The position numbers and the translations under genes were made by a program. The notes beneath the pieces are model-generated. The model worked only from the letters and a program-made list of their open reading frames with translations. It searched no databases and was not told where the DNA came from. Shown here piece by piece: positions 28,435 through 38,789 of a DNA stretch of 64,000 bases (position 1 is its first letter; each line of letters opens with the position of its first letter). The stretch lies in the NCBI RefSeq assembly GCF_000757905.1, contig NZ_JRLH01000006.1. The stretch is one strand, 5' to 3'. Source of the DNA: Arsenophonus nilaparvatae (GTDB lineage: Bacteria > Pseudomonadota > Gammaproteobacteria > Enterobacterales > Enterobacteriaceae).

Positions 28435-29778
28435 TTAACCTTCTTGCTCAATTCTGGCCAATACCTCACGTAGTACAGGACCATACTCATATTTGGCTGG
28501 GCATACATAGGTGCACAGCTCCAAATCTTCTTCATCCAGTTCCAAACAACCAAGTTGCTGTGAGCTGGCTAAATCACCAACAAGCAGATCTCGTAATAAA
28601 TGAGTGATCATAATATCAAGTGGCATAATACGTTCATAATTACCAATAGGAACCATAGAACGTTCACTACCATTGGTCGTGGTGGTGAAATTAAACTGTT
28701 TATTTTTCAGGAAATGGCCAAGTGTTGTACGGGTGATAGTAAACTTATTTATTCCAGGCGCAATCCAGCCAAATAACTCTTTTTCACGTCCTTCACTCAA
28801 TACCGAAACTTGATTATGGAATCTTCCCAAATAACCCCGAGTATCATCACATTTATTGCCCCACAAGATTGACCCTGAAATAATCCTATTTTCACCTATT
28901 TTTAGTTCACCATCAGTTAACTCATAGAGATCAGCGCCTAAACAAGTACGAACTAAACGTGGCTTTTTAACTTGAGGCCCAGCAAGTGAGATAACGCGAT
29001 CCGAATAAAGATGACCCGTTGTAAAAAGTTTACCAATCGCAATCACATCTTGATAATTTAAATGCCAAACAGTTTTCTCTATACTTACCGGCTCTAGAAA
29101 ATGGATATGGGTACCGACTAACCCTACAGGATGTGGTCCAATAAATTGCTTATAAATAATTTTTTCATTATCAGTTAACTTGACTAAGTTGCCGTTTCCA
29201 TGGCATACATAAATTTTTCCTTCTGTTAATTTAGTCAATACTTTCAAACCATTATTGAAAGCCGTTTCCTCCGCTGCAATAATCAACAAGGGATCAGCCG
29301 CCAGTGGACGCGTATCCATCGCAGTAACAAAAATTGCTTTTGGGCTAGTACCTGGCACTGGAGTATGGCTAAAAGGACGCGTTCGCAATGCTGTCCACAA
29401 ACCTGACTGAAGTAAGTTAGCTTCTACTTGTTGATACGTTAATGTATCGATTTGATTATTATCATAGCGGTTAAATACGATTTGCTCATCGCCATTAATT
29501 TCAATAACAATAGATTGAAGAACTCGGCGCTCACCTCGATTGATTTTTATGATAGTGCCAAAAGCCGGGCTGGTGAAAAATACGCCTGGATTTTTCTTAT
29601 CTTCGAAAAGAATTTGCCCCTTTTTAACTTGCTCACCTTCCTTCACCAACATTGAAGGACGCATCCCTATATACTCTTCACCCAATACTGCTACATGATG
29701 AATAACAGGGCCATCCTCTACTACTTGAGCGGGCACTCCTGCAATCGGGAGGTCGAGTCCTTTTTTAATTTTAATCAT
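28435..29778 (-). CDS. nqrA: Na+-NQR subunit A
   Basis: First gene of the operon; peripheral cytoplasmic subunit linked to quinone binding. The 447-residue protein starts MIKIKKGLDLPIAGVP, with ASSQQLGCLELDEEDLELCTYVCPAKYEYG at the C-terminus. The ATG lies beside a spacer of about 425 bp shared with the divergent dpaA, which must hold the operon promoter. The full set nqrABCDEF-apbE-nqrM is intact, so the cell can couple NADH oxidation to sodium export. Confidence 0.98.
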   Translation of the reverse strand: MIKIKKGLDLPIAGVPAQVVEDGPVIHHVAVLGEEYIGMRPSMLVKEGEQVKKGQILFEDKKNPGVFFTSPAFGTIIKINRGERRVLQSIVIEINGDEQIVFNRYDNNQIDTLTYQQVEANLLQSGLWTALRTRPFSHTPVPGTSPKAIFVTAMDTRPLAADPLLIIAAEETAFNNGLKVLTKLTEGKIYVCHGNGNLVKLTDNEKIIYKQFIGPHPVGLVGTHIHFLEPVSIEKTVWHLNYQDVIAIGKLFTTGHLYSDRVISLAGPQVKKPRLVRTCLGADLYELTDGELKIGENRIISGSILWGNKCDDTRGYLGRFHNQVSVLSEGREKELFGWIAPGINKFTITRTTLGHFLKNKQFNFTTTTNGSERSMVPIGNYERIMPLDIMITHLLRDLLVGDLASSQQLGCLELDEEDLELCTYVCPAKYEYGPVLREVLARIEQEG

Positions 29779-30204
29779 AAGAATTGCACAAGTTTATCAG
29801 TTAAACCCTAAGCTAACGATTTCAAATGAAATCAGATAGCAACCAATAATCAAAAGGCTGTTGAATAATTGAAACAAGCCAGCTAATGAATATCCACTAA
29901 TTAATTACAATTTACCTATTATTTTAACGCAGATGATTTTATCAGTTCCCTCGCTTTCTGTCTGATAGAACAAGTGATTTAGTTCAAGCAAATAAGAATA
30001 AATTTTTTAATATATTGAGAACACTTCGCAAAAAACGATTATTTAAATCATTTTTTTCGAAGAATGTCGGAATTTTTGCCAAAATAAGTCAAAAATGACA
30101 GGAGACAAAATTATTAATTTTTAATATAAAAAACTACAATACAAATATATGATTAATATTTGTGTATTTTTTTTGTACAATACATCACTTTTGTATGGAA
30201 GCTT
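29779..30204. promoter_or_regulatory. Divergent promoter region nqrA / dpaA
   Basis: About 425 bp between divergent genes. It contains the long inverted repeat at 30024-30062 and several TATAAT-like boxes that I cannot rank. No coding remnant seen. Confidence 0.5.
30024..30062. repeat. Inverted repeat with 16-nt arms between nqrA and dpaA
   Basis: Left arm CTTCGCAAAAAACGAT (30024-30039) and right arm ATCATTTTTTTCGAAG (30047-30062) are reverse complements except for two positions, with a 7-nt gap. It may be an operator for a dimeric regulator or an RNA hairpin in the dpaA leader. Confidence 0.65.
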
Positions 30205-30957
30205 ATGAAACTCTCTTTTTTTATTAGCATAGGGATCTTTTCCCTGTCATTTTTTATCAATAATAGCTACTCAGCGACAAAGCTATATTACCCATTAGAT
30301 AGCAGTAATAACGGCAAAAAATATTTAAATAATTCAATATTTATTCAAATTTTCAAAGAAGAAAGAGTGCTAGAACTCTATACTAAAAATGAAAAAGGCT
30401 TATTTTCACTATTTAAAAGTTATCCAATCTGTAATTTCTCTGGTGGATTAGGACCTAAGAAAAGACAAGGTGACTTAAAGAGTCCAGAAGGGTTTTATCG
30501 CATCACACGCTCACAATTAAAACCTGATAGCAAATATTATCGCGCTTTTAATTTAGGTTTTCCCAATAAATACGACCAGGCTCATGGCTATACTGGCGCT
30601 TATTTGATGGTACATGGTGGCTGTAAATCAATTGGCTGCTACGCGATGACTGATCGCTATATAAATGAAATCTATCGTTATGTGGAAAATGCATTACAAA
30701 ATGGTCAATATGAAATACAGGTCAATATATATCCATTTAAAATGACTTCTAACAATATGAATCGCCATCGTAATTCACGTTACTATACCTTCTGGCGACA
30801 ACTGCAACCCGCGTATGAATATTTTACTAAAACAAGTCGATTGCCAGTAATTAATATTCAGCAAGGACAATACTTAGTAAACAAATTTCCTAACCATCAA
30901 TCATCGCCAGCTACAGCAGATGAAAGGCTACAATATGCGCTTACCAAAATGGAATAA
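30205..30957 (+). CDS. dpaA: YkuD-family peptidoglycan amidase DpaA (YafK)
   Basis: L,D-transpeptidase-fold protein. The E. coli homologue YafK/DpaA cuts Braun lipoprotein off peptidoglycan rather than attaching it. The frame opens at 30160, but ATG 30205 starts a clear signal peptide (MKLSFFISIGIFSLSFFINNSYS) and gives 250 residues. The catalytic motif is HGGCKSIGCYAM, in which the second Cys is the nucleophile. The gene converges on yafJ and overlaps its end by 30 bp. The neighbourhood yafK-yafJ-gmhA-fadE is the same as in E. coli. Confidence 0.9.
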   Translation: MKLSFFISIGIFSLSFFINNSYSATKLYYPLDSSNNGKKYLNNSIFIQIFKEERVLELYTKNEKGLFSLFKSYPICNFSGGLGPKKRQGDLKSPEGFYRITRSQLKPDSKYYRAFNLGFPNKYDQAHGYTGAYLMVHGGCKSIGCYAMTDRYINEIYRYVENALQNGQYEIQVNIYPFKMTSNNMNRHRNSRYYTFWRQLQPAYEYFTKTSRLPVINIQQGQYLVNKFPNHQSSPATADERLQYALTKME

Positions 30958-31695
30958 AACAAAACTTCCCGGCTGAATTCGGTGCCAACTCTCATTACCA
31001 GTTAAAGGCTTGGTGGCAATCACTGAGACTATATCAGTTGTTTGTGTATGTTGCTGAAAATCGATTTCAATATCATTATCAAGCAATTTTGCCTTACCAA
31101 AAGGTGCTTTGCGGGTAAGCCAATGCAAATCAGTTGAGCAATAGGCCATCATATATTGTCCATCTGAAATCAACATATTAAGTACCCCCATCAATTTTAA
31201 TTGATCAGCCAGTTTGGCAATAAACCGATATACAGTTAACCAGTTTGTCGGTTTTTTAGGGTATTTTTCTGCCAATTGATATAAAATCCAACAAAATACC
31301 CACTCACTATCCGTCTTTCCAATTGGCCGATAGTGTCCTACTGGTAATTTTTTATAACCCTCAAGTTGGCCGTTGTGTGCATAAGTCCAATTTCTGCCCC
31401 ACAGTTCCCTGGTAAAAGGATGGGTATTTTCTAATAATACATCGCCCCGATTCGCCTGGCGAATATGCGCAATAACTGCCTCTGATTTAATCGGGTACTC
31501 TTGCACAAAGCGTGCAATAGGCGATTGATAACATGGCTTGGGTTCTTTAAATGTTCGGCAACCTCGACCTTCATAAAAAGTGATCCCCCAACCATCTTTG
31601 TTTGGCCCAGTCTGACCTCCTCGCGGGATAAGACCACTTAAACTAAAATTAATATCTGTCGGGACACTAGCACTCATACCAAGCAATTCACACAT
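30928..31695 (-). CDS. yafJ: Class II glutamine amidotransferase-like protein YafJ
   Basis: 255-residue Ntn-type glutamine amidotransferase domain. Cys2 follows the start Met directly (MCELLGMS), as needed for the N-terminal nucleophile. IAHIRQANRGDVLLENTHPF and WTYAHNGQLEGY are the glutamine-binding blocks. No synthetase partner domain is attached, and the physiological substrate of YafJ is unknown. It lies 96 bp downstream of gmhA on the same strand. Confidence 0.93.
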   Translation of the reverse strand: MCELLGMSASVPTDINFSLSGLIPRGGQTGPNKDGWGITFYEGRGCRTFKEPKPCYQSPIARFVQEYPIKSEAVIAHIRQANRGDVLLENTHPFTRELWGRNWTYAHNGQLEGYKKLPVGHYRPIGKTDSEWVFCWILYQLAEKYPKKPTNWLTVYRFIAKLADQLKLMGVLNMLISDGQYMMAYCSTDLHWLTRKAPFGKAKLLDNDIEIDFQQHTQTTDIVSVIATKPLTGNESWHRIQPGSFVLFHFGKRIL

Positions 31696-31791
31696 AATGC
31701 CTTCTTTATGTATGCCAGAATGAAATTTCCAAATCTAAGCATAATCACGCTAACTGATCACATTTCTACCCGACAATATTGCCTAGCAATG

Positions 31792-32373
31792 TTATTTCAC
31801 CATTTCTTTTTCTATTAACTGAATTAAGATATGGATCACCTTAATATGAATTTCTTGGACCCGATCGGCATAACCAAAATGAGGTACTCTGATCTCAATA
31901 TCAGCGGTTCCTGCCATTTTTCCGCCCTCTTTACCTGTCAATGTGATCACTTGCATCTTTTTAGCTCGTGCAGCCGCGATTGCCTTGATGATATTGCCAG
32001 AATTACCTGATGTTGAGAGTGCAAATAATATATCCCCTTCTTTACCGACAGCCTCTATATAACGGGAAAAAACATAGTCATAACCAAAATCATTACCAAC
32101 GCAAGAGAGATGACTAACATCAGAAATCGCAATGGCTGGATAACCTGGACGATTTTCACGATAACGTCCGGTTAATTCTTCTGCAAAATGCATAGCATCA
32201 CAGTGCGAGCCACCATTACCACAAGATAATACTTTTCCTCCCGCTTTAAAGGCGTTCGACAACATAATCGCAGCTTGTTCAATCGCTTCGATATTTTCTC
32301 GGTTATTAAGAAAATTGTTCAATGTCACCGCCGCTTCTTTTAATTCAGCACAAATAAGCTCCTGATACATCAT
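31792..32373 (-). CDS. gmhA: Sedoheptulose 7-phosphate isomerase GmhA (LpcA)
   Basis: First step of ADP-heptose synthesis for the inner core of lipopolysaccharide. The 193-residue SIS-domain protein is almost identical to E. coli in its key segments (CGNGGSHCDAMHFAEELTGRYRENRPGY, STSGNSGNIIKAIA, HFGYADRVQEIHIK). Either of two adjacent ATG codons may start it; the second matches E. coli. It implies that a heptose-containing LPS core is retained. Confidence 0.97.
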   Translation of the reverse strand: MMYQELICAELKEAAVTLNNFLNNRENIEAIEQAAIMLSNAFKAGGKVLSCGNGGSHCDAMHFAEELTGRYRENRPGYPAIAISDVSHLSCVGNDFGYDYVFSRYIEAVGKEGDILFALSTSGNSGNIIKAIAAARAKKMQVITLTGKEGGKMAGTADIEIRVPHFGYADRVQEIHIKVIHILIQLIEKEMVK

Positions 32374-32608
32374 TTTTACTCCTAATAAAATATTATTTTT
32401 TCAACAATCCCAGTGTAACGGATTAAACTTTATGAAAGAAGTATCAATACGACTTATCACAACCAAGTTAAGCTCAATAAATAATTTGTGAACTTCATTG
32501 TAATTAATATGTAAAAATATTGATAAATAAAATTACATAGATTAAAGATAAGAAAAACACAGATATGACCTCCGATGACTTAGCTTAATCATAATCAGGA
32601 GTACCATT

Positions 32609-35068
32609 ATGGCTCTACTCACTATTTTTCTATTTATTGGTTTAATCGGAATTCTTTGCTATCACAAAACAAATCTACTATTTAGTAGCTTACTTATACT
32701 TGCTTATTGTTTAATTATGGCTAGTGCTGATTTATGGTATTTTTGGACATTATTGCTCGCAGCGGCGGTATTATTTCCATTAGTCTATCTCCCAGTACGT
32801 CGCTCATTCATTTCTAGCAAAGTCTTACAAATTTTTCAGAAAATTATCCCTTCCATGTCAAAAACCGAGAAAGAAGCCATCGAAGCGGGCACAACCTGGT
32901 GGGAAGGTGATCTGTTTCAAGGTATGCCTGATTGGGATAAATTACATAATTATCCAAAACCGCAATTAACAACTGAAGAACAAGCGTTTCTCAATGGCCC
33001 AGTTGTAGAAGCATGCCGTATGGCTAATGACTTCCAAATTAGCCATGAACTAGCCGATCTACCTACTGAATTATGGCAACATTTAAAACAACACCGTTTT
33101 TTCGCTATGATCATCAAAAAAGAGTATGGTGGCCTCGAATTTTCTGCCTATGCTCAAGCGCTAGTGTTACAAAAATTGGCCGGAGTTTCCGGCATATTAG
33201 CCATTACTGTAGGTGTGCCTAACTCATTAGGCCCAGGAGAACTTTTACAACATTATGGCACCGATGAACAAAAACAGTATTATCTTCCCAGACTTGCTAG
33301 CGGTGAAGAGATCCCCTGTTTTGCTTTAACAAGCCCTGAAGCCGGTTCTGATGCTGGAGCTATCCCTGACACTGGTGTTGTCTGTATGGGCGAATGGGAA
33401 AACCAACAGATATTAGGTATGCGTTTAAATTGGAATAAACGTTATATTACATTAGCGCCGATTGCTACGGTATTAGGGCTAGCATTTAAACTTTATGATC
33501 CAGACCATTTACTTGGCGATATAACCGATCTCGGCATTACCTGCGCACTAATCCCAACCAATGTTGCAGGAGTAGAAATTGGCCATCGCCATTTTCCTTT
33601 GAATATCCCTTTCCAAAATGGCCCTACGCGCGGTAAAGATATTTTTGTGCCGATTGATTATATTATTGGTGGTACCAAAATGGCTGGCCAAGGCTGGCGT
33701 ATGTTAATGGAATGTCTTTCTATTGGTCGTGGCATCACGCTTCCATCTAACGCCACGGGTGGCTTAAAAAGTGTCGCGCTGGCAATCGGTGCGTACGCCT
33801 ATATTCGCCGTCAATTCAAAGTATCTATTGGAAAAATGGAAGGTATTGAAGAACCGTTAGCACGGATCGCTGCTAATGCTTATTTAATGGATGCCGCTTC
33901 AACCTTAATTACGACGGCAATTATATCTGGCGAAAAACCAGCAGTCCTCTCTGCGATTGTCAAATATCACTGTACCCATCGAGGCCAAAGAGCCATTATT
34001 GATGCGATGGATATTGCTGGTGGTAAAGGAATTTGTCTAGGTCCCTCAAATTTTCTTGCTCGCTTTTATCAAGGAGCTCCTATTGCTATCACCGTTGAAG
34101 GTGCCAATATTTTAACACGCAGTATGATGATTTTTGGCCAAGGGGCTATTCGCTGTCATCCTTATATTTTGCATGAAATAGCCGCAACACAAAATAACGA
34201 CATTATCGCCTTTGATAAATTACTCTTTAGCCATTTAAGTCATACAATAAGTAACCTATTGCGCAGTTTCTACTTGGGTATAACAAACGGCAGAACAAGC
34301 AAAGCACCAACAAAAGATAATACTCGCCGCTTCTATCAGCAATTAAATCGCCAAAGTGCTAATCTTGCCTTACTTGCTGATATTTCTATGGCCGTATTAG
34401 GTGGCGGGTTAAAACGTCGTGAGCGGATTTCTGCCCGTTTAGGCGATATTTTAAGCCACCTCTATTTAGCATCCGCCACACTAAAACGTTTTGAAGATGA
34501 TGGCCGCCCAGCAATGGATTTACCTATTGTTGAATGGGTAATAAAAGATTGTCTATTTCAATCAGAAAAAGCCATGCAAGCACTGCTGCGAAACTTTCCC
34601 AATCGTCTGGTTGCTATGTTAAGCCGTATTATCATTTTTCCATTGGGTTATCGTTATGCGCCACCTAACGATCAACTTGATCATAAACTAGCAAAAATTA
34701 TGATGACACCATCAGAAACACGCGAGCGTATTGGTCGCGGTCAATATATGACACCAAGTGAGCATAACCCTCATGGCATAATTAATACCGCATTATCAGA
34801 TATTATTGCCGCTGAGCCGATTTTTGAACGTTTGACCAGTCAAGCTAGCCATAAACCACACTTTATCAATTTAGATAAACTTGCCGAACAAGCACTCGCC
34901 GATGGTAAAATTAGCCAACAAGAAGCTGACATTTTACGTAAAGCAGAAGCCAGCCGTTTAAGATCGATCAATGTTGATGAATTTGAATATGATGCACTGG
35001 CGATAGCGAGTAAAAAATCTGACAAACAGAAAAATAGTTCCCCATTAGATAAAGAACAAGCGGCATAA
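32609..35068 (+). CDS. fadE: Acyl-CoA dehydrogenase FadE
   Basis: First oxidative step of fatty acid beta-oxidation, FAD-dependent. The 819 residues are the usual length (814 in E. coli). Two to three hydrophobic helices at residues 1-75 anchor it to the inner membrane. Then the dehydrogenase core follows with CFALTSPEAGSDAGAIPD, GNDATGG-like NATGGLKSVALAIGAY and FYQGAPIAITVEGANILTRSM. A good AGGAGT site precedes the ATG. It is transcribed divergently from gmhA across 235 bp. A retained fadE suggests that host fatty acids can be used if the other fad genes are present. Confidence 0.97.
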   Translation: MALLTIFLFIGLIGILCYHKTNLLFSSLLILAYCLIMASADLWYFWTLLLAAAVLFPLVYLPVRRSFISSKVLQIFQKIIPSMSKTEKEAIEAGTTWWEGDLFQGMPDWDKLHNYPKPQLTTEEQAFLNGPVVEACRMANDFQISHELADLPTELWQHLKQHRFFAMIIKKEYGGLEFSAYAQALVLQKLAGVSGILAITVGVPNSLGPGELLQHYGTDEQKQYYLPRLASGEEIPCFALTSPEAGSDAGAIPDTGVVCMGEWENQQILGMRLNWNKRYITLAPIATVLGLAFKLYDPDHLLGDITDLGITCALIPTNVAGVEIGHRHFPLNIPFQNGPTRGKDIFVPIDYIIGGTKMAGQGWRMLMECLSIGRGITLPSNATGGLKSVALAIGAYAYIRRQFKVSIGKMEGIEEPLARIAANAYLMDAASTLITTAIISGEKPAVLSAIVKYHCTHRGQRAIIDAMDIAGGKGICLGPSNFLARFYQGAPIAITVEGANILTRSMMIFGQGAIRCHPYILHEIAATQNNDIIAFDKLLFSHLSHTISNLLRSFYLGITNGRTSKAPTKDNTRRFYQQLNRQSANLALLADISMAVLGGGLKRRERISARLGDILSHLYLASATLKRFEDDGRPAMDLPIVEWVIKDCLFQSEKAMQALLRNFPNRLVAMLSRIIIFPLGYRYAPPNDQLDHKLAKIMMTPSETRERIGRGQYMTPSEHNPHGIINTALSDIIAAEPIFERLTSQASHKPHFINLDKLAEQALADGKISQQEADILRKAEASRLRSINVDEFEYDALAIASKKSDKQKNSSPLDKEQAA

Positions 35069-35097
35069 TTGTAGAACTTGCAGGGGGCTTAAGCTCC

Positions 35098-36375
35098 CTA
35101 ATCACTACTTATCAAACTCGTTTCTAATGCCAACAATTCTGCCAATGTTTGACGCCGACGAATTAATTTTGCCTCACCATTTAAATACATTACCTCAGCG
35201 ATTAACGGCCGACTATTATAATTAGAAGACATTGAAGCACCATAAGCACCAGTATCATGAAAGACTAAATAATCTCCCACATAAATTTCAGGTAATAAAC
35301 GAGGCACAACAGCGCCGGTATTTGTCTGGGTAAAAACATCACCAGACTCACATAAAGGACCAGCTACTAGTGTTTCACGTAAATTTCCATCAGTAAGATC
35401 TCGATTATCCGCTGGCAAGACAGAAATATGATGATAACAACCATACATAGCAGGACGCATTAGATCATTAAAACCACTATCAACTAATACATAATGATTT
35501 TTGCCCATTCTTTTTATTGCTCTTACTTCAGCTAAAAGCACGCCAGATTCTGCTACCAAGTAACGACCAGGCTCAATTTCTAATGTTATATGATGCCCCA
35601 AATGAGCTGAAATACGTTCACGAGCATCATGCCACAAAGCAAAATAATGGTTAATATCAATTCGCTCTTCAGCTAAATTATAAGGGATCGACAATCCCCC
35701 ACCAGCTGAAATTGCTTGTATATCACAGCCACTTAAGATGACCTGCTCTACCATTGCCTCACAGACTTTAGCCAAGTGGCAATAATCAACCCCAGAACCA
35801 ATATGCATATGTATACCGACCAGCGTTAACTGATATTGATTAATTTTTTCAATCGCTAATGGCAAATCACTAAACCAGATACCATGCTTACTATTTTCTC
35901 CACCGGTGTTGGTTTTTTGGCTATGACCATGGCCAAATCCTGGATTGATACGTAACCAAATAGCATGATGTCGTTTGGCTTTTCCCAATTGAACGAGCAT
36001 GTCAATAGAGCCGACATTAACAGGAATATCTAACTCTATTACACGCTCAATAGTTTGCTTTTCAATGACATCTGCGGTGAATACAATTTCGGCTTGTTCT
36101 CTACCTGGGCGAAAACCTGCAACTAACGCCCTTTCGATTTCGCCTAATGATACAGCATCAACTTTCACGCCTTGTTGACGCATCAAACGTAAAATATGAA
36201 TATTAGAGCACGCTTTTTGTGCAAAACGGATCGCATCGAACGCAGCTAACTGCTTAATCGCCTGTATAATGACTTCACTATCATAGATCCAAATAGGAGT
36301 CCCGAATTGAGCGGGCAGTTTAATTAATTGTTCTGCCGTCAAATATCGACTTATGGTGGTTGCAAACGTTGTCAT
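35098..36375 (-). CDS. lysA: Diaminopimelate decarboxylase LysA
   Basis: Last step of lysine synthesis: PLP-dependent decarboxylation of meso-diaminopimelate. It has 425 residues. The PLP lysine is Lys54 in IRFAQKACSN, followed by HMHIGSGVD, AISAGGGLSIPY and EPGRYLVAESG, with GPLCESGDVF in the C-terminal barrel. It is divergent from lysR, its usual activator, across 121 bp. Confidence 0.98.
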   Translation of the reverse strand: MTTFATTISRYLTAEQLIKLPAQFGTPIWIYDSEVIIQAIKQLAAFDAIRFAQKACSNIHILRLMRQQGVKVDAVSLGEIERALVAGFRPGREQAEIVFTADVIEKQTIERVIELDIPVNVGSIDMLVQLGKAKRHHAIWLRINPGFGHGHSQKTNTGGENSKHGIWFSDLPLAIEKINQYQLTLVGIHMHIGSGVDYCHLAKVCEAMVEQVILSGCDIQAISAGGGLSIPYNLAEERIDINHYFALWHDARERISAHLGHHITLEIEPGRYLVAESGVLLAEVRAIKRMGKNHYVLVDSGFNDLMRPAMYGCYHHISVLPADNRDLTDGNLRETLVAGPLCESGDVFTQTNTGAVVPRLLPEIYVGDYLVFHDTGAYGASMSSNYNSRPLIAEVMYLNGEAKLIRRRQTLAELLALETSLISSD

Positions 36376-36496
36376 TGATAACCTTAATTTATTTTTTCAT
36401 TTTTTTTATTATTAATAGAGAAAATAAGCATTAAAAATATCTATTTAGCTATAGTCTATTCATATAGGATATAAATAACAGCAGCGAGTTATGTAA
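36376..36496. promoter_or_regulatory. lysA-lysR divergent promoter region
   Basis: A 121-bp spacer between divergently transcribed lysA and lysR. In E. coli LysR binds here to activate lysA when diaminopimelate is high and to repress itself. I did not identify the exact T-N11-A site with confidence. Confidence 0.6.
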
Positions 36497-37429
36497 ATGA
36501 AAACTTTTTCCTGGCGTCATATAGAAATTTTTCGCGCGGTCATGACCACCAAAAACTTAACTGATGCAGCACAATTAGTTAGAACATCTCAGCCTACCGT
36601 CAGCCGTGAAATTAGCCGTCTAGAAAGTCTGTTACGATTTAAGTTATTTGATAGGATCAAAGGACGGCTATTGCCAACGGCTCAGGGATTAAGGTTATTC
36701 GCAGAAGTCGAACGTTCTTATTATGGATTAGAAAGGATCTATAATATGGCGGAAATTATCAGACAATTTAGAGACACGCAACTTTCAGTTGCCTGTTTAC
36801 CGGTATTTAGTCAGTCGTTATTACCTAAAGCCTGTAAGCGGTTTCTACTCGATTACCCTGAAGTTAATTTTACCATTACCTCCCAAGAGTCACCTATATT
36901 AGAGGAATGGCTTTCGGCACAACATTATGATATCGGTTTGACAGAACATCGGCAGATACCCACCGGTACTTATGGTGATATTTTAACTAGCCTAAATGAA
37001 GTTGTTGTGTTACCTCGTATGCACCCACTGAGTAAAAAAAAATATTTAACCGCTAAAGACTTTAATAATGTTGCTTTTATTAGTCTTTCAATAACGGATA
37101 GTTATCGACAAGCCATTGATACATTTTTTGCAGAACAACATATTAGCCGACGAATGATAATGGAAGTCCATAATGCTTCCTCTGTTTGTGCTATGGTAAG
37201 GGAAGGATTGGGTATATCAATCGTCAACCCATTTACCGTTATCGATTTTTTACAACATGATCCTGATAGCCTCTGCATCAGACCTTTTATTAAACCCATT
37301 CCTTTCACTGTCAATTTAATTAAACCAATGCATCGGCCTTCTTCTGAACTTACCGAACGATTTATTCAATGCCTAAAAATTACGATTAAAGAATTTGAAA
37401 CTCAGTTACTGACTGCCTTTAATTATTGA
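36497..37429 (+). CDS. lysR: LysR transcriptional regulator of lysA
   Basis: 310-residue LysR-type regulator. A winged helix-turn-helix lies at residues 5-63 (WRHIEIFRAVMTTKNLTDAA, SQPTVSREISRLE). The effector domain follows, starting near residue 90. Divergence from lysA and similarity to E. coli LysR make it the diaminopimelate-sensing activator of lysA. Confidence 0.95.
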   Translation: MKTFSWRHIEIFRAVMTTKNLTDAAQLVRTSQPTVSREISRLESLLRFKLFDRIKGRLLPTAQGLRLFAEVERSYYGLERIYNMAEIIRQFRDTQLSVACLPVFSQSLLPKACKRFLLDYPEVNFTITSQESPILEEWLSAQHYDIGLTEHRQIPTGTYGDILTSLNEVVVLPRMHPLSKKKYLTAKDFNNVAFISLSITDSYRQAIDTFFAEQHISRRMIMEVHNASSVCAMVREGLGISIVNPFTVIDFLQHDPDSLCIRPFIKPIPFTVNLIKPMHRPSSELTERFIQCLKITIKEFETQLLTAFNY

Positions 37430-37901
37430 TTATTTTTAATCTGATCCATTAACCAACTTAAGTTTATAGAATTCAATAATAATTTAAATATTACTAATTT
37501 ATTTTTAATAAACACAATGATAATTAAAAATAATTAGATTATTTTTTGATTATTTAATAATCTGTCACGCTGAGACAATAGGATCATTTCCTTAGTTAAC
37601 TGTTTTATTGATAAATTGTCGATCCACAGTAATACTCTTTTATAAATGGGCGAAATTTGCCAAACTAGCGACTAAAATACTATTTGCTGGATAATTGTGA
37701 ACATTAATGGTTATTAGAAACAAACTAAATTTTTATGCCAGCAATTACTGGGCAATAAAGGTAACAAATCTGGTGAAATGATGTTGCTATCCAGTGTGAA
37801 TACTCATTTTTTGCCACACTTTGCTGTCAATTGTATTATTTTTCTTCCAATTTTTACTATTTGCTATAAGTGATTAAACATTCAGTATTAAGGAAAACAT
37901 T
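37430..37901. other. Spacer between lysR and the MBL-fold gene
   Basis: About 470 bp, AT-rich. No open frame with support. The last 100 bp must hold the promoter of the following secreted protein. Confidence 0.5.
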
Positions 37902-38774
37902 ATGAAAGTTGTTTCCATCATTACAATGGCTACTCTCTTTACTTTCAGCGCATTAGTTCAAGCCACTAATTTGAAAATGTCAGTCTACAATCCAGGTGAA
38001 AAAAGTATTTTTCCCGTCTCTTCTGAAATTATTAGTGGTGATCACCAAGCAATCCTTATTGATGCACAATTTCAAAAAAATGATGCGGAAGAATTAGTTA
38101 ATCGTATAAAAAAAACAAATAAAAAACTAACAACAATTTATATTAGTCATTCTGATCCCGATTATTATTTTGCACTAGAGGTCATTACTAAAGCTTTTCC
38201 TAACGCAAAAGTATTAGCAACTGCCGAAACTGTTAAAGCGATAAAAGCGTCCAAAGATGGTAAACTGGCCTATTGGGGGCCTATATTGAAAGAACAGGCA
38301 CCAACCAAGATTATTGTTCCTGAAGTGTTACAAGGTAATACATTAGTGGTTGATGGTGAAAAAATTAAAATTCAGGGATTAAAAAGTGCCGCACCTGATC
38401 GTACTTTTGTCTGGATCCCAAAACTTAAAGCTGTTGTTGGTGGCGTACTTGTTTCTGACAATATCCATGTCTGGACAGCTGATACACAAAGCAAAGCATC
38501 TCGCCAACACTGGCAACAAGCCCTTGAAAGTATCAAACAACTTAAGCCAAAAGTCGTTATTCCCGGTCATTACCTTGAACCATCAGCAAAAGATATTACT
38601 ACCGTTACTTTTACACAAAACTATTTGAAAAAACTAGAAAAAGCTTTAGCAAAAAGCAAAAATTCAACTGAAGTTATTGACATGATGAAGCAAGCTTACC
38701 CAAATTTAAAGGAGCCTGCTAGTCTTGAATTAAGTGCCAAAGTATTGAAGGGCGAAATGAAATGGCCACAATAA
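37902..38774 (+). CDS. Secreted metallo-beta-lactamase-fold hydrolase-like protein
   Basis: 290 residues with a signal peptide (MKVVSIITMATLFTFSALVQA) that directs it to the periplasm. The MBL-fold pattern is recognisable but altered: the HxHxDH metal motif reads SHSDPDYYF, and a later VIPGHYLEP supplies one His. This resembles a known group of periplasmic MBL-fold proteins with ISHSDPDYYF-type motifs, of uncertain substrate. RBS AAGGAAAAC lies before the ATG. A DsbA-family gene starts 15 nt after the stop, so the two form a likely operon. Confidence 0.75.
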   Translation: MKVVSIITMATLFTFSALVQATNLKMSVYNPGEKSIFPVSSEIISGDHQAILIDAQFQKNDAEELVNRIKKTNKKLTTIYISHSDPDYYFALEVITKAFPNAKVLATAETVKAIKASKDGKLAYWGPILKEQAPTKIIVPEVLQGNTLVVDGEKIKIQGLKSAAPDRTFVWIPKLKAVVGGVLVSDNIHVWTADTQSKASRQHWQQALESIKQLKPKVVIPGHYLEPSAKDITTVTFTQNYLKKLEKALAKSKNSTEVIDMMKQAYPNLKEPASLELSAKVLKGEMKWPQ

Positions 38775-38789
38775 TTTCGCGAGGAAAAA

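Noticed and set aside
28431..28553. Longer nqrB start
   Set aside because: It would read back through the end of nqrA and has no homology in the added part; ATG 28430 matches the family.
30160..30204. Longer start for dpaA
   Set aside because: The extra residues come before a clear signal peptide and lack a ribosome site.
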